A stretch of 64,000 nucleotides of DNA from Methanobrevibacter sp. (lineage in GTDB: Archaea; Methanobacteriota; Methanobacteria; Methanobacteriales; Methanobacteriaceae), in the NCBI RefSeq assembly GCF_030539555.1, contig NZ_JAUNXX010000001.1:53804-117803 (forward strand), in the 5' to 3' direction. Positions 1-10,099 of this stretch are shown here, piece by piece (position 1 is the first letter of the stretch; every line of letters starts with the position of its first letter). The notes under the pieces are model-generated. The model did not search any database and had not been told where the DNA came from. It was given only the letters and a program-made list of their open reading frames with translations. The translations under genes and the position numbers were made by a program.

Positions 1-3000
1 ACCATACAAGTCAGTGTTGACTGTTTTTGCAAGTACAACTTCACCTGTTGCCTTGTCGATAACTTCAATGTTTATAACCTGATACCTTTCAAGTGAATCC
101 TGGTATAATTCTACACCATCTTCACTATTTAAAGCACCTGAAACGGGACTGACGTTAGCTTTTGTTTTTCTGGTTTGTGATTCGTCATTATTAGCTATGT
201 AGGTTACTTCATCAAATACGATATCATTAACATCAGCTACATTGTAAATGCCGTTAATAATGTTGTCCCCACCAGTATAATTTGCTATGCTGAGTGTTAC
301 AGTTGTTCCGTAGAACGCTGTATCCGGAACAGCAGTGGCATTTAAAATGTATGACCAAGCCTGATTTTTAATGAAGGTATCATCATCCAATAAAGTGTTT
401 GATGCATCATTATATAATGCAGAACCGTTGCATGCTTTGTTATCATTGAATTCACTGGAAATGACTTTTGCGTTGTCTGCACTTACGAATACTGCACCTC
501 CCAATCCATCATCTGTTGCTGAAGGATCATTACCGTTACCATTGTATGATCGAAGAGTATTAGCAGTGTTATTATAGAATTTGGAGTTTTCTATAACAGT
601 ATTTTCACCGTCAATATATATCGCACCACCTTTGGTTTTAAGGTCTTTTGAAGTGCTTATCCTTAAGTCATAGGTAGCGTTGTTATTGTTGAAGTTGGAG
701 TTGATAATCCTATTATTTGCGGCCCCAACGTAAACTGCACCACCTTGAATAGCAGCGTTTTCAGTGAAATCAGAACCATCAACAGTTATGTCTTCATTAT
801 TCAGATATACTGCACCACCAAGAATTGCCTCATTACCTGTGAAGTTGGAATTCTTGATGTCACCATCACTACCGTTGATAAATGCGGCACCACCACGATT
901 TGCAGTGTTATTTACAAATTGGGAATTGTCTATAGTAGCATTAGTACCCAATTTCCAGTTAACAGCACCTCCATCCTCTAAAGCAGTGTTGTTTTCAAAG
1001 TATGAGTCCTTGATTGTCACATTAGTGTCATCACTGTGCTTGCAGTTTTGCAGATATACAGCACCACCGTAAGTAGCGTTGTTGTCTTCAAATCTGGAAT
1101 TTTCTATTATACCATCAATACCTGACCAGCGAACAGCTCCACCATTATTGCTTGCATTGTTATTGGTGAAATTTGAATCTATGATTTGACCGTTATGGCC
1201 AGTCCAGGATACAGCTCCACCATCGTATGCACTGTTATCCTCAAATGTAGAGTTTATGATTGCACCATTTGTAGCTCCTTCATTCCAATCGATAGCACCA
1301 CCTTCCCTAGAAGCTGTGTTATTGATGAACTTGGAGTTTTTGAATGTAGTGTTATCACAATCGCCAGTGTCCAGGTCTCTTAAATAAACTGCTCCACCGT
1401 TTGATTTTGCAGAGTTATTTTCAAAGATACAACCATCCACAAGACCGTTGGAACCTGTCCAGATAACAGCACCACCTTCACCAGAAGATCCGTAAGTTCC
1501 GGTTTCATCTCCTAAAGCCCTATTGTTGGTGAAATTAGATCCGACAATAGTACCATCAGTACCATACCAGAATACGGCACCACCATTAGCGCCTGCAGAG
1601 TTGTTTTCAAATGAAGAATCCTCTATTCTACCATTGGTTGCACCTGCATGCCAGTCAATAGCACCACCATTGATAACAGCAGTGTTGTTTTCAAAGTGTG
1701 AATTCTTAAATGTAGTATTATCCGCATCGCCTTCAGCGGATGCTTCAAGATATACTGCACCACCAAGAGCATTAGCTGTGTTGTTTACAAATTGAGAATT
1801 GTCTACAATACCATTGGAACCTGCCCATCTAATTGCACCTCCAGAACCACTTGTAAGGTTGTTTGGATCAACAGGACCTAAAGCATGGTTATTGGTGAAA
1901 TTAGAGTTTTCGATTGTACCATTGGTACCATACCAGTTAACTGCACCACCGCTAAAGCTGGCGTTGTTGTTTTCAAATGTTGAATTTGAAATCTTACCGT
2001 TTTTAGCCAAGTAGTAATAGTTAATTGCTCCACCGTTGTTTCCGGCAGTGTTATTCTCAAAGTGAGAGTTGGCAAATGTATTGTTGTCACATTCAGCCCT
2101 TCCGTCAACACCACGTAAGTATACTGCACCACCGTTGTTGGTTGCACTATTATTAATAAACTCACAGTCGTCAACTAATCCGTTGGAACCAGTCCACATA
2201 ACAGCTCCACCGTCACCAGCATTACCCATTACACATTGTACAGTACCGTTAGCTTTGTTGTTAGTGAAGTTAGAACCAATTATATCACCACTGTCACCAA
2301 ACCAGAATACAGCTCCGGCATTAGCCTCAGCAGTGTTATTGTCGAATGTTGAATTTATAATAGCTCCATTAGTAGCACCTTCATGCCAGTCAATAGCACC
2401 ACCGTTAACACCTGCATGGTTATTGTTAAAGTGAGAAGCTATGAATGTAGTATTATTGGCGTTATTTCCCTCAAATGAATCCAGATAAACTGCACCACCA
2501 TGATTGTTGGCAGTGTTGTTTTCAAATGTACAATTATCCACTATACCATTAGAACCAGTCCACAAGACTGCTCCACCACTACCCTGAGACATATCAGTGA
2601 AACTGACATCGCCTAAAGCATGGTTATTTGTAAAGTTGGAGTTTTCGATTGTACCGTTAGTTCCATACCAGAAAACAGCGCCTGCACTGCGGTTAGCATT
2701 ATTGTTTTCAAATGTTGAATTTGAAATCTTACCGTTTGTAGCTCCAGCGTGCCAGTCAATAGCACCACCATTAATACCTGCAGTGTTGTTCTCAAAGTGA
2801 GAATTAGCGAATGTAGTATTATCACAGGCACCTAATTCAGGAGAGGTTTCCAGATAAACTGCACCACCGTTTTTCGGAGCGGTATTATTTACGAATATAC
2901 AATCATCGACAAGACCGTCAGATCCCATCCAGACGATTGCACCACCGTCTCCACCTTTACCTTCTTCAGTTTTATTCAAACCGGTAGCACGGTTATTTGT

Positions 3001-6000
3001 GAAGTTTGATGATACTATTGTACCGTCATCACCGTTCCAGAAAACAGCACCTCCAGCCCTGTTGGCAGTGTTATTTTCAAATGTGGAATTTTCTATTGTA
3101 CCATTTGAAGCATACTCATACCAGGTAATAGCACCACCATTAGTTCCGGCCGTGTTATTTTCGAAGTGTGAATTTTTAAATGTATTGTTGTCACATTCCG
3201 CACGTACGTAACCGTCAGGCATTACCACACCTCTCAGGTATACTGCACCACCATGGTCTTTTGCTTCGTTACCAATGAATTTACAGTTATCGACAGTACC
3301 GTTGGATCCTGTCCACATAATAGCTCCACCGTCACCAGCATTACCCATTACACATTGTACAGTACCGTTAGCTTTGTTATTTGTAAAGTTGGAATCAGTT
3401 ATACTGCCTCCATTTCCAAACCAGAATAATGCTCCGGCATTTGCACCGGCAGTGTTGTTTTCAAATGTACATTTATGGATTTGACCACCTGTAGCGCCTT
3501 CGTGCCAATCAATAGCACCACCATTAATTGAAGCTGAGTTATTTACGAAATTACATCCTGTGAAGTCACTTTCATGTGAATTTTCAAGATATACTGCTCC
3601 ACCGAAACCTTCCATGACTGTAAAGTTGGTTACGGAATTTCTTGAGAAGTTACTTTCATAAATGTTAGTAATATTACCCACTACATATACAGCACCACCT
3701 TTCAATGCGATGTTTTCTTCAAATTTGGAATTTGAAATATTTGCATTGTTACCTTCAATGTAGACTGCACCACCACCAATACTGACATTTTCATTTTCTG
3801 CATTGACATGGTTGTCAGTGAAATTGCTTGAAGTTAAATTAATGTTGTTTCCAATGATTGATATCGCACCACCTGCTGTGGCTGTATTTTTTAATGCGTC
3901 TGATAGGCTGAATCTTAAATCATGTGTTGCATTGTTGTCTTCGAATTTGGAATTTATAATTGCACTGTCCTGTCCGTCTATAAATCCTGCACCACCTTTG
4001 ATTGCATGATTGTCTGTGAAGTTGGATTGTTCAATTACAGTAATACCGCCTTCCAAATAGAAAGCACCGCCTTCAATAGCTTCATTGTCTTCAAATGAAG
4101 AATTGAATATGTAATTGTAAGAACCGTTTACTGCAACAGCACCTCCAAGACCGCCGTTTTCATATATTCCAACAGCAGTGTTGTTGATGAATGTTGAATT
4201 GTAAATATTAACGTCCTGACCTGAAATTGCAATACCTCCTCCAAGAGTTGTGAGTTGATTCAATACATCATTAACCTCAAATCTTAAATCATGAGTTGCA
4301 GTGTTGTTGTCAAAGACAGATCCTAAAACTGTAGTGTTAGATGCCTTGATGTATGCTCCTCCTCCACGGATAGCCTTGTTGTTAGTGAAGTTTGTATAGT
4401 TAAGGGAGTTTAAAGTACCGTTAACATAGATTGCACCTCCAACAATTGCCTGGTTTGAAGTGAAGTTTACATCTTTAATTGTGGTATCATAACCATTTAC
4501 AGCAATTGCACCACCATGACCACCATCAGGATTAATACCTATAGCATCGTTTTCATAAAACAATACATTGTCCAATAAGGTATTGTTTCCGTCAATAGCG
4601 ATTGCACCACCTTCAGTTGTGAAATCATCCAATATTGGGTTTAAGTTGTAGGTCAGCTTGTGAGTTGCATTGTTAGCTATGAATTGTGAATTTATGATTG
4701 AAGTATTGATACCCTGGATAAATACAGCTCCACCTTTAATAGCCCTGTTGTTTGTAAAGTTGACATTATCCACAGTGGTATTTGTACCGGTCACATAAAG
4801 CGCACCGCCTGCAACGGCTTCATTGTCATCAAACAGGTTATCGGTAACATTTGTATAATAACCGTCAATAGCAATAGCACCACCATGACCACCGTCAGGA
4901 TTAATGCCTATAGCTGCATTGTATGTGAAGTTATTATCATAGATATTTGAATAATTACCGCTTATAGCAATAGCACCACCTCTAGTGGATAGCTTATTTA
5001 CCTCACTTGATATAGGGAATATCAAATCATGTGTAGCATTATTATGATAGAATGTGTTGTTGGTAATATTAGCATTAGTACCTTCAATATATATTGAACC
5101 ACCCTGAACAGCATTATTGGAAGTGAAGTACATATCCCTAACAGTAGCATTAGCACCATCAATATAAATTGCACCACCACTAACCGCTTCATTCAAAGTG
5201 AAATGACTGTCATAAATGGTAGCATTGTCACCTTTTATAACAATAGCACCACCATGTCCTCCATTAGCATATCCACCCATAGCGGTGTTTCGTGTAAATG
5301 TAGTGTTGTCATAAACGTTTACATCATTACCTTCAATAAATATGGCACCACCCCAGGTACGGAGAGTCTCAGCACCCGGTTTAATCAAATCGACATCACG
5401 GGTAACATTATTCCATTCAAATGTTGAGTTTGTTACATATGTGTCGTCACCTTCAATATAGATTGCTCCACCCTGAATAGCTTTGTTTTCTAAAGCAGTG
5501 ATATTGTTAATGCCAATATCATAACCTTTAATGTAGATAGCACCACCTTTAATAGCTGTGTTTGAATCAAATTCAATATCTTCAGCAGTAATATAATCAC
5601 CATGAATATATACTGCACCACCAAAGATAGCATCATTTTCAGTGAAGTTATTGCTGTTGAAAGTAGGAGAACTACCTTCCAAGTATAAAGCACCACCTAA
5701 ACCTGTGCCATCTGAATAATTGCCTTCAGCAGTGTTATTATTGAAATTGTTGTTAACGATTATTGCATAATCACCATCAATATAGATTGCACCGCCTGAG
5801 GTAACTAAAGCTGAATCATCATGAACAGAGCCTGTAAAATCATGAGTTGCCCCATTGCCGTTGAAGGTTGAAGTTGAAACCTCTACGTTATATCCTTCAA
5901 TCTTGCATGCTCCTCCGGCAATTGCACTGTTATTTGTAAATGTGGAATTGTCGATTTTAATATAATCACCACTTAACTGAACAGCACCTCCCATAGGAGC

Positions 6001-7347
6001 CTCGTTCAATTCAAAAGTACAATTGTGAACATAGGTGTTCTTTCCGGAAATTGATATCGCACCACCATATTTCAAATCGGCAGTGTTGTTGTAAAATTTA
6101 CAGTCGAGAATTACTGTATTATCCCCAACGATATCGATTGCACCGGCATAGGAAGCAGCTTTGTTTGAAATGAATGTACAATTTTGAACAAAATTGTTTC
6201 CATCACCATGATTTTCATCTGAAAATGCTATGGCCGCACCACTTCCGTCCCTGGAAGGTTCACGGGAATGATTGCCGTAAGCATAATTTGAAACGAATGT
6301 TGTGTTATACACTTTGATATAACCATGATGCGCTTCTATACCTGAACCATAGACAGCCTCGTTTCCTTCAAGATAATTATTTGTGATTACAACATTCTGT
6401 GCCAACAGACAGTATGCTGCACCGTGTACCGCATTGGTATTGTTAATGAAAATATTGTTGTCGAAATATGATGAACGCACCTTGTCATAAACTTTAATAC
6501 ATAATCCTAAAGACTGTTTTACACTACTGAATTGTTTTGTACCTGTATTGTTAATGAATACATTGTCATATCCTTTAAAACCATCAGAATATTCACTGTT
6601 GGATTGTCTTGTTGAAACATCAACCAACAAAGAACCAGTATTATTGTAAAACTTACATTTGGACAATTCGTTATTTGATCCGTATGTGATGAACCTGATA
6701 ACAGAACCAGTATTACTTACTGTATTGTTGATAAAAGTACAGTTGTTTATAATGCTTCTGGTCATGTATGATTTTGTCATTCCGGCTGTAATCATATAAG
6801 CACAAGCCTTATTGTAATAATTCTTAAAGACAATGTTGTTTATGCTGAAATCTGTACAGCCGTTAGTATCTGTCTGTAAAACTACGTTATTAGTGAACTG
6901 AGACAAATCAAATACTGCAGGTGTAGGGTCATCTATACTGCTTCCACCATAGATGTTTACATTTTTCTTAATGATAATTGAACCTGATGGAGCACCTGAA
7001 AATGTAAGTCCGTTGAGGAAAACATTATCCCCGTTATTTACATTGTTCATTAGAGCTGACCTTAATGTTGCATACGAACCGTCAGTAACATATACATTTC
7101 GACCCAGAACATCTTCATCACTAATTCCTAAAACATCATTTTGAGAGCTTTCGCTGATATTTTCTGAAGCAATCTCATTATCATCCAATATTACCTCATC
7201 AACACTATCAATTTGAACATCATTATCTCCAATATCAGTTGTTTGTGTTAGATTAAAGTCATTATCATCATCAAGCGCACATGACGCCTGAATAGCAAAT
7301 ATAAGAATAATTATAGCCATTATCACGATTAACTTTTTGCCTTTCAT
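1..7347 (-). CDS. Giant adhesin-like surface protein, parallel beta-helix (C-terminus outside window)
   Basis: The frame runs from an ATG at 7347 to base 1 (2449 codons visible), so the C-terminus is missing. Upstream is a strong ribosome site (AGGGGGTG) and a TATA-like AAATATATAAATG near 7418-7430. Residues 1-24 are a signal peptide (MKGKKLIVIMAIIILIF, then a cleavage-like QASCA), followed by an acidic stretch rich in D, E, N and S. Most of the rest is short rungs with N, G and 'GGA(V/I)' motifs (gcaccacc on the plus strand), the pattern of NosD/PbH1 right-handed beta-helices in methanogen adhesin-like proteins. The helix is built from a roughly 122-residue higher-order repeat in two blocks. 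The last visible part (complement of 1-370) no longer follows the rung pattern and probably begins an Ig-like or anchoring domain. Inferred role: cell-surface attachment to host material or other microbes. The class call is solid; the ligand is unknown. Confidence 0.9.
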   Translation of the reverse strand, partial: MKGKKLIVIMAIIILIFAIQASCALDDDNDFNLTQTTDIGDNDVQIDSVDEVILDDNEIASENISESSQNDVLGISDEDVLGRNVYVTDGSYATLRSALMNNVNNGDNVFLNGLTFSGAPSGSIIIKKNVNIYGGSSIDDPTPAVFDLSQFTNNVVLQTDTNGCTDFSINNIVFKNYYNKACAYMITAGMTKSYMTRSIINNCTFINNTVSNTGSVIRFITYGSNNELSKCKFYNNTGSLLVDVSTRQSNSEYSDGFKGYDNVFINNTGTKQFSSVKQSLGLCIKVYDKVRSSYFDNNIFINNTNAVHGAAYCLLAQNVVITNNYLEGNEAVYGSGIEAHHGYIKVYNTTFVSNYAYGNHSREPSRDGSGAAIAFSDENHGDGNNFVQNCTFISNKAASYAGAIDIVGDNTVILDCKFYNNTADLKYGGAISISGKNTYVHNCTFELNEAPMGGAVQLSGDYIKIDNSTFTNNSAIAGGACKIEGYNVEVSTSTFNGNGATHDFTGSVHDDSALVTSGGAIYIDGDYAIIVNNNFNNNTAEGNYSDGTGLGGALYLEGSSPTFNSNNFTENDAIFGGAVYIHGDYITAEDIEFDSNTAIKGGAIYIKGYDIGINNITALENKAIQGGAIYIEGDDTYVTNSTFEWNNVTRDVDLIKPGAETLRTWGGAIFIEGNDVNVYDNTTFTRNTAMGGYANGGHGGAIVIKGDNATIYDSHFTLNEAVSGGAIYIDGANATVRDMYFTSNNAVQGGSIYIEGTNANITNNTFYHNNATHDLIFPISSEVNKLSTRGGAIAISGNYSNIYDNNFTYNAAIGINPDGGHGGAIAIDGYYTNVTDNLFDDNEAVAGGALYVTGTNTTVDNVNFTNNRAIKGGAVFIQGINTSIINSQFIANNATHKLTYNLNPILDDFTTEGGAIAIDGNNTLLDNVLFYENDAIGINPDGGHGGAIAVNGYDTTIKDVNFTSNQAIVGGAIYVNGTLNSLNYTNFTNNKAIRGGGAYIKASNTTVLGSVFDNNTATHDLRFEVNDVLNQLTTLGGGIAISGQDVNIYNSTFINNTAVGIYENGGLGGAVAVNGSYNYIFNSSFEDNEAIEGGAFYLEGGITVIEQSNFTDNHAIKGGAGFIDGQDSAIINSKFEDNNATHDLRFSLSDALKNTATAGGAISIIGNNINLTSSNFTDNHVNAENENVSIGGGAVYIEGNNANISNSKFEENIALKGGAVYVVGNITNIYESNFSRNSVTNFTVMEGFGGAVYLENSHESDFTGCNFVNNSASINGGAIDWHEGATGGQIHKCTFENNTAGANAGALFWFGNGGSITDSNFTNNKANGTVQCVMGNAGDGGAIMWTGSNGTVDNCKFIGNEAKDHGGAVYLRGVVMPDGYVRAECDNNTFKNSHFENNTAGTNGGAITWYEYASNGTIENSTFENNTANRAGGAVFWNGDDGTIVSSNFTNNRATGLNKTEEGKGGDGGAIVWMGSDGLVDDCIFVNNTAPKNGGAVYLETSPELGACDNTTFANSHFENNTAGINGGAIDWHAGATNGKISNSTFENNNANRSAGAVFWYGTNGTIENSNFTNNHALGDVSFTDMSQGSGGAVLWTGSNGIVDNCTFENNTANNHGGAVYLDSFEGNNANNTTFIASHFNNNHAGVNGGAIDWHEGATNGAIINSTFDNNTAEANAGAVFWFGDSGDIIGSNFTNNKANGTVQCVMGNAGDGGAVMWTGSNGLVDDCEFINNSATNNGGAVYLRGVDGRAECDNNTFANSHFENNTAGNNGGAINYYYLAKNGKISNSTFENNNASFSGGAVNWYGTNGTIENSNFTNNHALGPVDPNNLTSGSGGAIRWAGSNGIVDNSQFVNNTANALGGAVYLEASAEGDADNTTFKNSHFENNTAVINGGAIDWHAGATNGRIEDSSFENNSAGANGGAVFWYGTDGTIVGSNFTNNRALGDETGTYGSSGEGGAVIWTGSNGLVDGCIFENNSAKSNGGAVYLRDLDTGDCDNTTFKNSKFINNTASREGGAIDWNEGATNGAIINSTFEDNSAYDGGAVSWTGHNGQIIDSNFTNNNASNNGGAVRWSGIDGIIENSRFEDNNATYGGAVYLQNCKHSDDTNVTIKDSYFENNTALEDGGAVNWKLGTNATIDNSQFVNNTANRGGAAFINGSDGDIKNSNFTGNEAILGGAVYLNNEDITVDGSDFTENAAIQGGAVYVGAANNRIINSNFNNNNATYDLRISTSKDLKTKGGAIYIDGENTVIENSKFYNNTANTLRSYNGNGNDPSATDDGLGGAVFVSADNAKVISSEFNDNKACNGSALYNDASNTLLDDDTFIKNQAWSYILNATAVPDTAFYGTTVTLSIANYTGGDNIINGIYNVADVNDIVFDEVTYIANNDESQTRKTKANVSPVSGALNSEDGVELYQDSLERYQVINIEVIDKATGEVVLAKTVNTDLYG
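1155..3760 (-). repeat. Tandem higher-order repeat of about 367 bp inside the adhesin, block A
   Basis: A recognisable landmark (cctaaagc..ggttattggtgaaatta and variants) recurs at about 1511, 1877, 2246, 2612, 2981 and 3365, with a weaker copy near 1155. Spacings are 366, 369, 366, 369 and 384 bp, all multiples of three, so each unit adds about 122 residues without shifting the frame. Each unit holds about four beta-helix rungs. Some segments are nearly identical between units (about 2183-2275 and 3299-3391), pointing to recent duplication or gene conversion. Confidence 0.85.
4140..5760 (-). repeat. Tandem higher-order repeat of about 370 bp inside the adhesin, block B
   Basis: A second family of units is seen by the landmark 'accaccatgaccaccatcagg' and variants at about 4140, 4510, 4880, 5250 and 5690. 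Most spacings are about 370 bp, the same size as block A, but the sequence differs. Each unit also carries a longer insertion-like segment (for example near 4600, 4970 and 5340) between rungs. The frame stays open throughout. Confidence 0.8.
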
Positions 7348-7417
7348 TTTGCGTTTTCACCCCCTGGTCCAGTCAATTAATAAAAAAGAATACTAATCGG
7401 CAAAAGAATCATTATTC

Positions 7418-7430
7418 ATTTATATATTTG
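7418..7430 (-). promoter_or_regulatory. Probable TATA box for the giant adhesin
   Basis: On the minus strand AAATATATAAATG lies about 70-80 bp upstream of the adhesin ATG at 7347, placing the transcription start near 7395 and giving a leader of roughly 50 nt. The surrounding DNA is very AT-rich, so the exact box is uncertain. Confidence 0.45.
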
Positions 7431-7619
7431 CTTTAAAGAATATATAAGCATGCCTAAAATTTAAAAAGCAATATTGGAAAATTAATAAAAAATATCCATT
7501 TAGAACTGAATTTTATTGAACATTATTCAATAATAAAATAAAAATTAAATGTTAAATGCAAATTACATAAAAAAAGATGACAAGACTGATAAAAAAATAT
7601 CTGAAAAATAAAAAAAAGT

Positions 7620-8597
7620 TTAATTAATGAAATTTATTTGTTCTTCATTAATTAAATCATAATTTACCAACTCGCTTGAATCCAAATCCTCTTTATTCAA
7701 ATCCAAAGCTGTGATTTGTGAGTTATGATAAGTTCTGTAATACAGCATACATTTATTTGTATTATAGCATGATGTGTATATGGTATATTCATACAAATTT
7801 GGATCTGCTATGAAAGTGCATCCGTTTTGCTGTTCAACAGAACCTAAAATATGGAAAAACTGACCAACGCTACTTGCTTCATCCATATCTGAATATGAAT
7901 TTGCACGGGTAAATGCAACTTTTGCAAATCTGGATGCGGATGAGAGATCTCCTGGAAGGCCAATGCCACCCATTCCACGGGAATATTCATCCAAATCAAT
8001 ATCTCCTCCAAAGGTATTTTTCGGATTTTTGTTTGACAGGCTTCTGTAGTTATTTAAATAGAAAAGCTGTTTATCAAATGGAGGGTTATTGGTAAGCACC
8101 CCTACAGGATTGTCATATACTTTCAAACCGTCTTCAAGAGGTTCAATTACAATAGCTTCCTTTTCATCAGACATCATCCAATGAAGGGGAGACAACGGCA
8201 ATTGCTCTGAGAAATTAATGTTTACCAGATTGATTTCCTTTAACAATTCGCGGGCTTCACTTACGCTTGCAGCCTTTGAAAGCAGATACGGAATAAACTC
8301 AAATGGAGTCACATTAACCATATTCTCTTTTTCTTCCAGATAACAGGCGTTTCCGGCAAAGTTCAAACCGGCAATAGCCAATCCTTTTTCATTGCATGCA
8401 TCATAGTATAAAGGATAGCCATCCACACCTGCAGCTATACCGATTATTGCATAATGTGATTCAATATCATCAATTTTCCTGAATTCGAATTTATAATTTC
8501 TAGGAGTAACTGTAACCCTTTCATGATATGAAATTTCATAATCGAAGTTACGGCCAAAATAATGGTCATCAGTTATATAATTGCTTGCAGTACACAT
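7620..8597 (-). CDS. Bile salt hydrolase / choloylglycine hydrolase family (Ntn hydrolase)
   Basis: 325 residues, the normal length for conjugated bile acid hydrolases and penicillin V acylases. It starts MCTASNY, so Cys2 becomes the N-terminal nucleophile once Met is removed. Arg16 and Asp19 in GRNFDYE, the later VLTNNPPFD segment (oxyanion-hole Asn region) and SSASRF (Arg) match the family active site. No signal peptide, so it is cytoplasmic. The GAGGTGAAAAT ribosome site overlaps the end of nadV 9 bp upstream, so the two genes are probably cotranscribed. The family removes glycine or taurine from bile acids; it is known in gut Methanobrevibacter and is commonly read as an adaptation to bile. 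Bile salts rather than penicillin V as substrate is an inference. Confidence 0.9.
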   Translation of the reverse strand: MCTASNYITDDHYFGRNFDYEISYHERVTVTPRNYKFEFRKIDDIESHYAIIGIAAGVDGYPLYYDACNEKGLAIAGLNFAGNACYLEEKENMVNVTPFEFIPYLLSKAASVSEARELLKEINLVNINFSEQLPLSPLHWMMSDEKEAIVIEPLEDGLKVYDNPVGVLTNNPPFDKQLFYLNNYRSLSNKNPKNTFGGDIDLDEYSRGMGGIGLPGDLSSASRFAKVAFTRANSYSDMDEASSVGQFFHILGSVEQQNGCTFIADPNLYEYTIYTSCYNTNKCMLYYRTYHNSQITALDLNKEDLDSSELVNYDLINEEQINFIN

Positions 8598-8606
8598 ATT
8601 TTCACC

Positions 8607-10016
8607 TCATAAGAAATTAGAATAGTTTAAAGCTCTTGCTTTAATGTCACCAAATTTTTCATCAATCAAGAATTCCCCATCCTTAAATACAGTTTGAAGA
8701 TAGTCTTCACCTTCACTGTCAATTGAAACTGTTTTAAATGAATTATTTTCACTTATCAATTTAAATCTACCTGTTTTTGACTTTTTACTTGAATCAAGTG
8801 GATTTTTAAATATATCCTGCCATTCGCCATCCCTTAACTGGGCAGAACATTTGAATGCATTTCTTTGGGTGTCTCTGTTAACTGCGCTGTGCAGTCCTCC
8901 ACCCATACCGAATATGATGTTTTCTGCAGCCCATCCATTGGACTTCATGGCAAAAAGAATATCCCTTATCTTTTGATAGTTTAAACCATCACCCCACAGC
9001 AATCCAATATTCAAATCAAATACCTTGTAGCCTTTATCTGTCAGATGACTTCCGAAACCTTCAGAAAGCAAATTCAAACAGTCGATTGTGGTGGAAACAG
9101 GCTCTCCACTATCCGGTCTGAATACTACCTTATTGTTTTCCCCATCAAGGAAATTCAAAATGGCTTCGTTCAATTCACCGCCTGACCTGCCGGCTTCTGT
9201 TAGGAAGTTTCTGTAATTATATGAATCAATTACAATTGACAAAACACCTTCCTTGGCCTTGTTTATTACATTCAAGACCTGGTTCATTTCACCATCAGGT
9301 CCGAGTGAAGTCATTACACTGTGTTCTGTTGCCTGAACAGAAAATCCATACAGGTTGGAATCATTATAGTAATTTTCTGGAATTGTAAGAGCTGGAATTG
9401 TGTCGGTTCCGGAAAAACTGAGCAAATGAGCAGATCCACAAAGCATTGCAGATTCTGTTGAAGTTGCACCTCTATATCCGAAATCATGCAACATGAAATC
9501 AAGATTGTCTTTGACGGATCCTGTTATTTCAAGATAGAAATTGGAAAGCTTTCTAACTTCCGCAGACAATGTTGCAACGGTTGACGGATACCAGACTTGC
9601 AGAAGCAGGGATTCAAGATAATTCGGCAGCCAATAAGATTTCTTATCTGTATTTTCAACAGTCATGAGCACATTGCTTACATCGACTGGTGTTCCTTCAC
9701 TAACTGCCTTGATTTCAATCGGAAGTTTTCCTTCATGCTCATCGAGAATATATTCCCAACCCTTTCTGTTGAATATTCCTTCTCCAATGTGGTTGGCAAT
9801 CAATTCATCCGCCTGATTGATTTTCTCTTCAGTTACTACGTTGCCTTCAAGATACTTCTTGATAATGTATTGAAGGCCGTAAAAAATAGTTTTGTTAAAT
9901 TCGGCACCCACCCTACTTTCAAGATAGGAATATATTTTTTCTGTACCCTTAGGGTAGAAGTAGTGATGAGTTACCTTATAACTATCTGTTAGCAAACAAA
10001 TATTGTTTTCAATCAT
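8607..10016 (-). CDS. nadV: Nicotinamide phosphoribosyltransferase (NAMPT/NadV type)
   Basis: 469 residues beginning MIENNICLLTDSYKVTHHYF, the usual N-terminus of NAMPT-type enzymes; the open frame continues 86 codons upstream but that part reads as non-coding. Family landmarks are LESRVGAEF, HDFGYRGATSTESA, the FSGTDTIPAL segment and a late FGMGGGL. It makes nicotinamide mononucleotide from nicotinamide and PRPP, a one-step NAD salvage route in place of deamidation by PncA. The ribosome site is weak (AGTGGT). It lies directly upstream of the bile salt hydrolase with a 9-bp gap, so both are probably on one mRNA; no metabolic link between them is obvious. Confidence 0.92.
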   Translation of the reverse strand: MIENNICLLTDSYKVTHHYFYPKGTEKIYSYLESRVGAEFNKTIFYGLQYIIKKYLEGNVVTEEKINQADELIANHIGEGIFNRKGWEYILDEHEGKLPIEIKAVSEGTPVDVSNVLMTVENTDKKSYWLPNYLESLLLQVWYPSTVATLSAEVRKLSNFYLEITGSVKDNLDFMLHDFGYRGATSTESAMLCGSAHLLSFSGTDTIPALTIPENYYNDSNLYGFSVQATEHSVMTSLGPDGEMNQVLNVINKAKEGVLSIVIDSYNYRNFLTEAGRSGGELNEAILNFLDGENNKVVFRPDSGEPVSTTIDCLNLLSEGFGSHLTDKGYKVFDLNIGLLWGDGLNYQKIRDILFAMKSNGWAAENIIFGMGGGLHSAVNRDTQRNAFKCSAQLRDGEWQDIFKNPLDSSKKSKTGRFKLISENNSFKTVSIDSEGEDYLQTVFKDGEFLIDEKFGDIKARALNYSNFL

Positions 10017-10065
10017 AATACCACTTAAATACATATTAATATTTAATATGATAAATAAATTTACT

Positions 10066-10099
10066 AAAAAAAAATAAAAATTAGGGTTATTTGTAACCC
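10066..10099 (-). terminator. Hairpin and T-tract terminator after the first rubrerythrin
   Basis: Minus strand: GGGTTA-CAAA-TAACCC followed by TAATTTTTATTTTTTTTT. The TAA stop of the rubrerythrin (10087-10089) lies within the stem. Confidence 0.7.

Noticed and set aside
1878..2174. Open frames on both strands inside the adhesin
   Set aside because: They are shadows of the repetitive Thr/Val/Ala-rich coding sequence in other frames.
1155..5760. Regular repeats considered as a CRISPR array
   Set aside because: They are in-frame coding units of about 367 bp, not short repeats with unique spacers.
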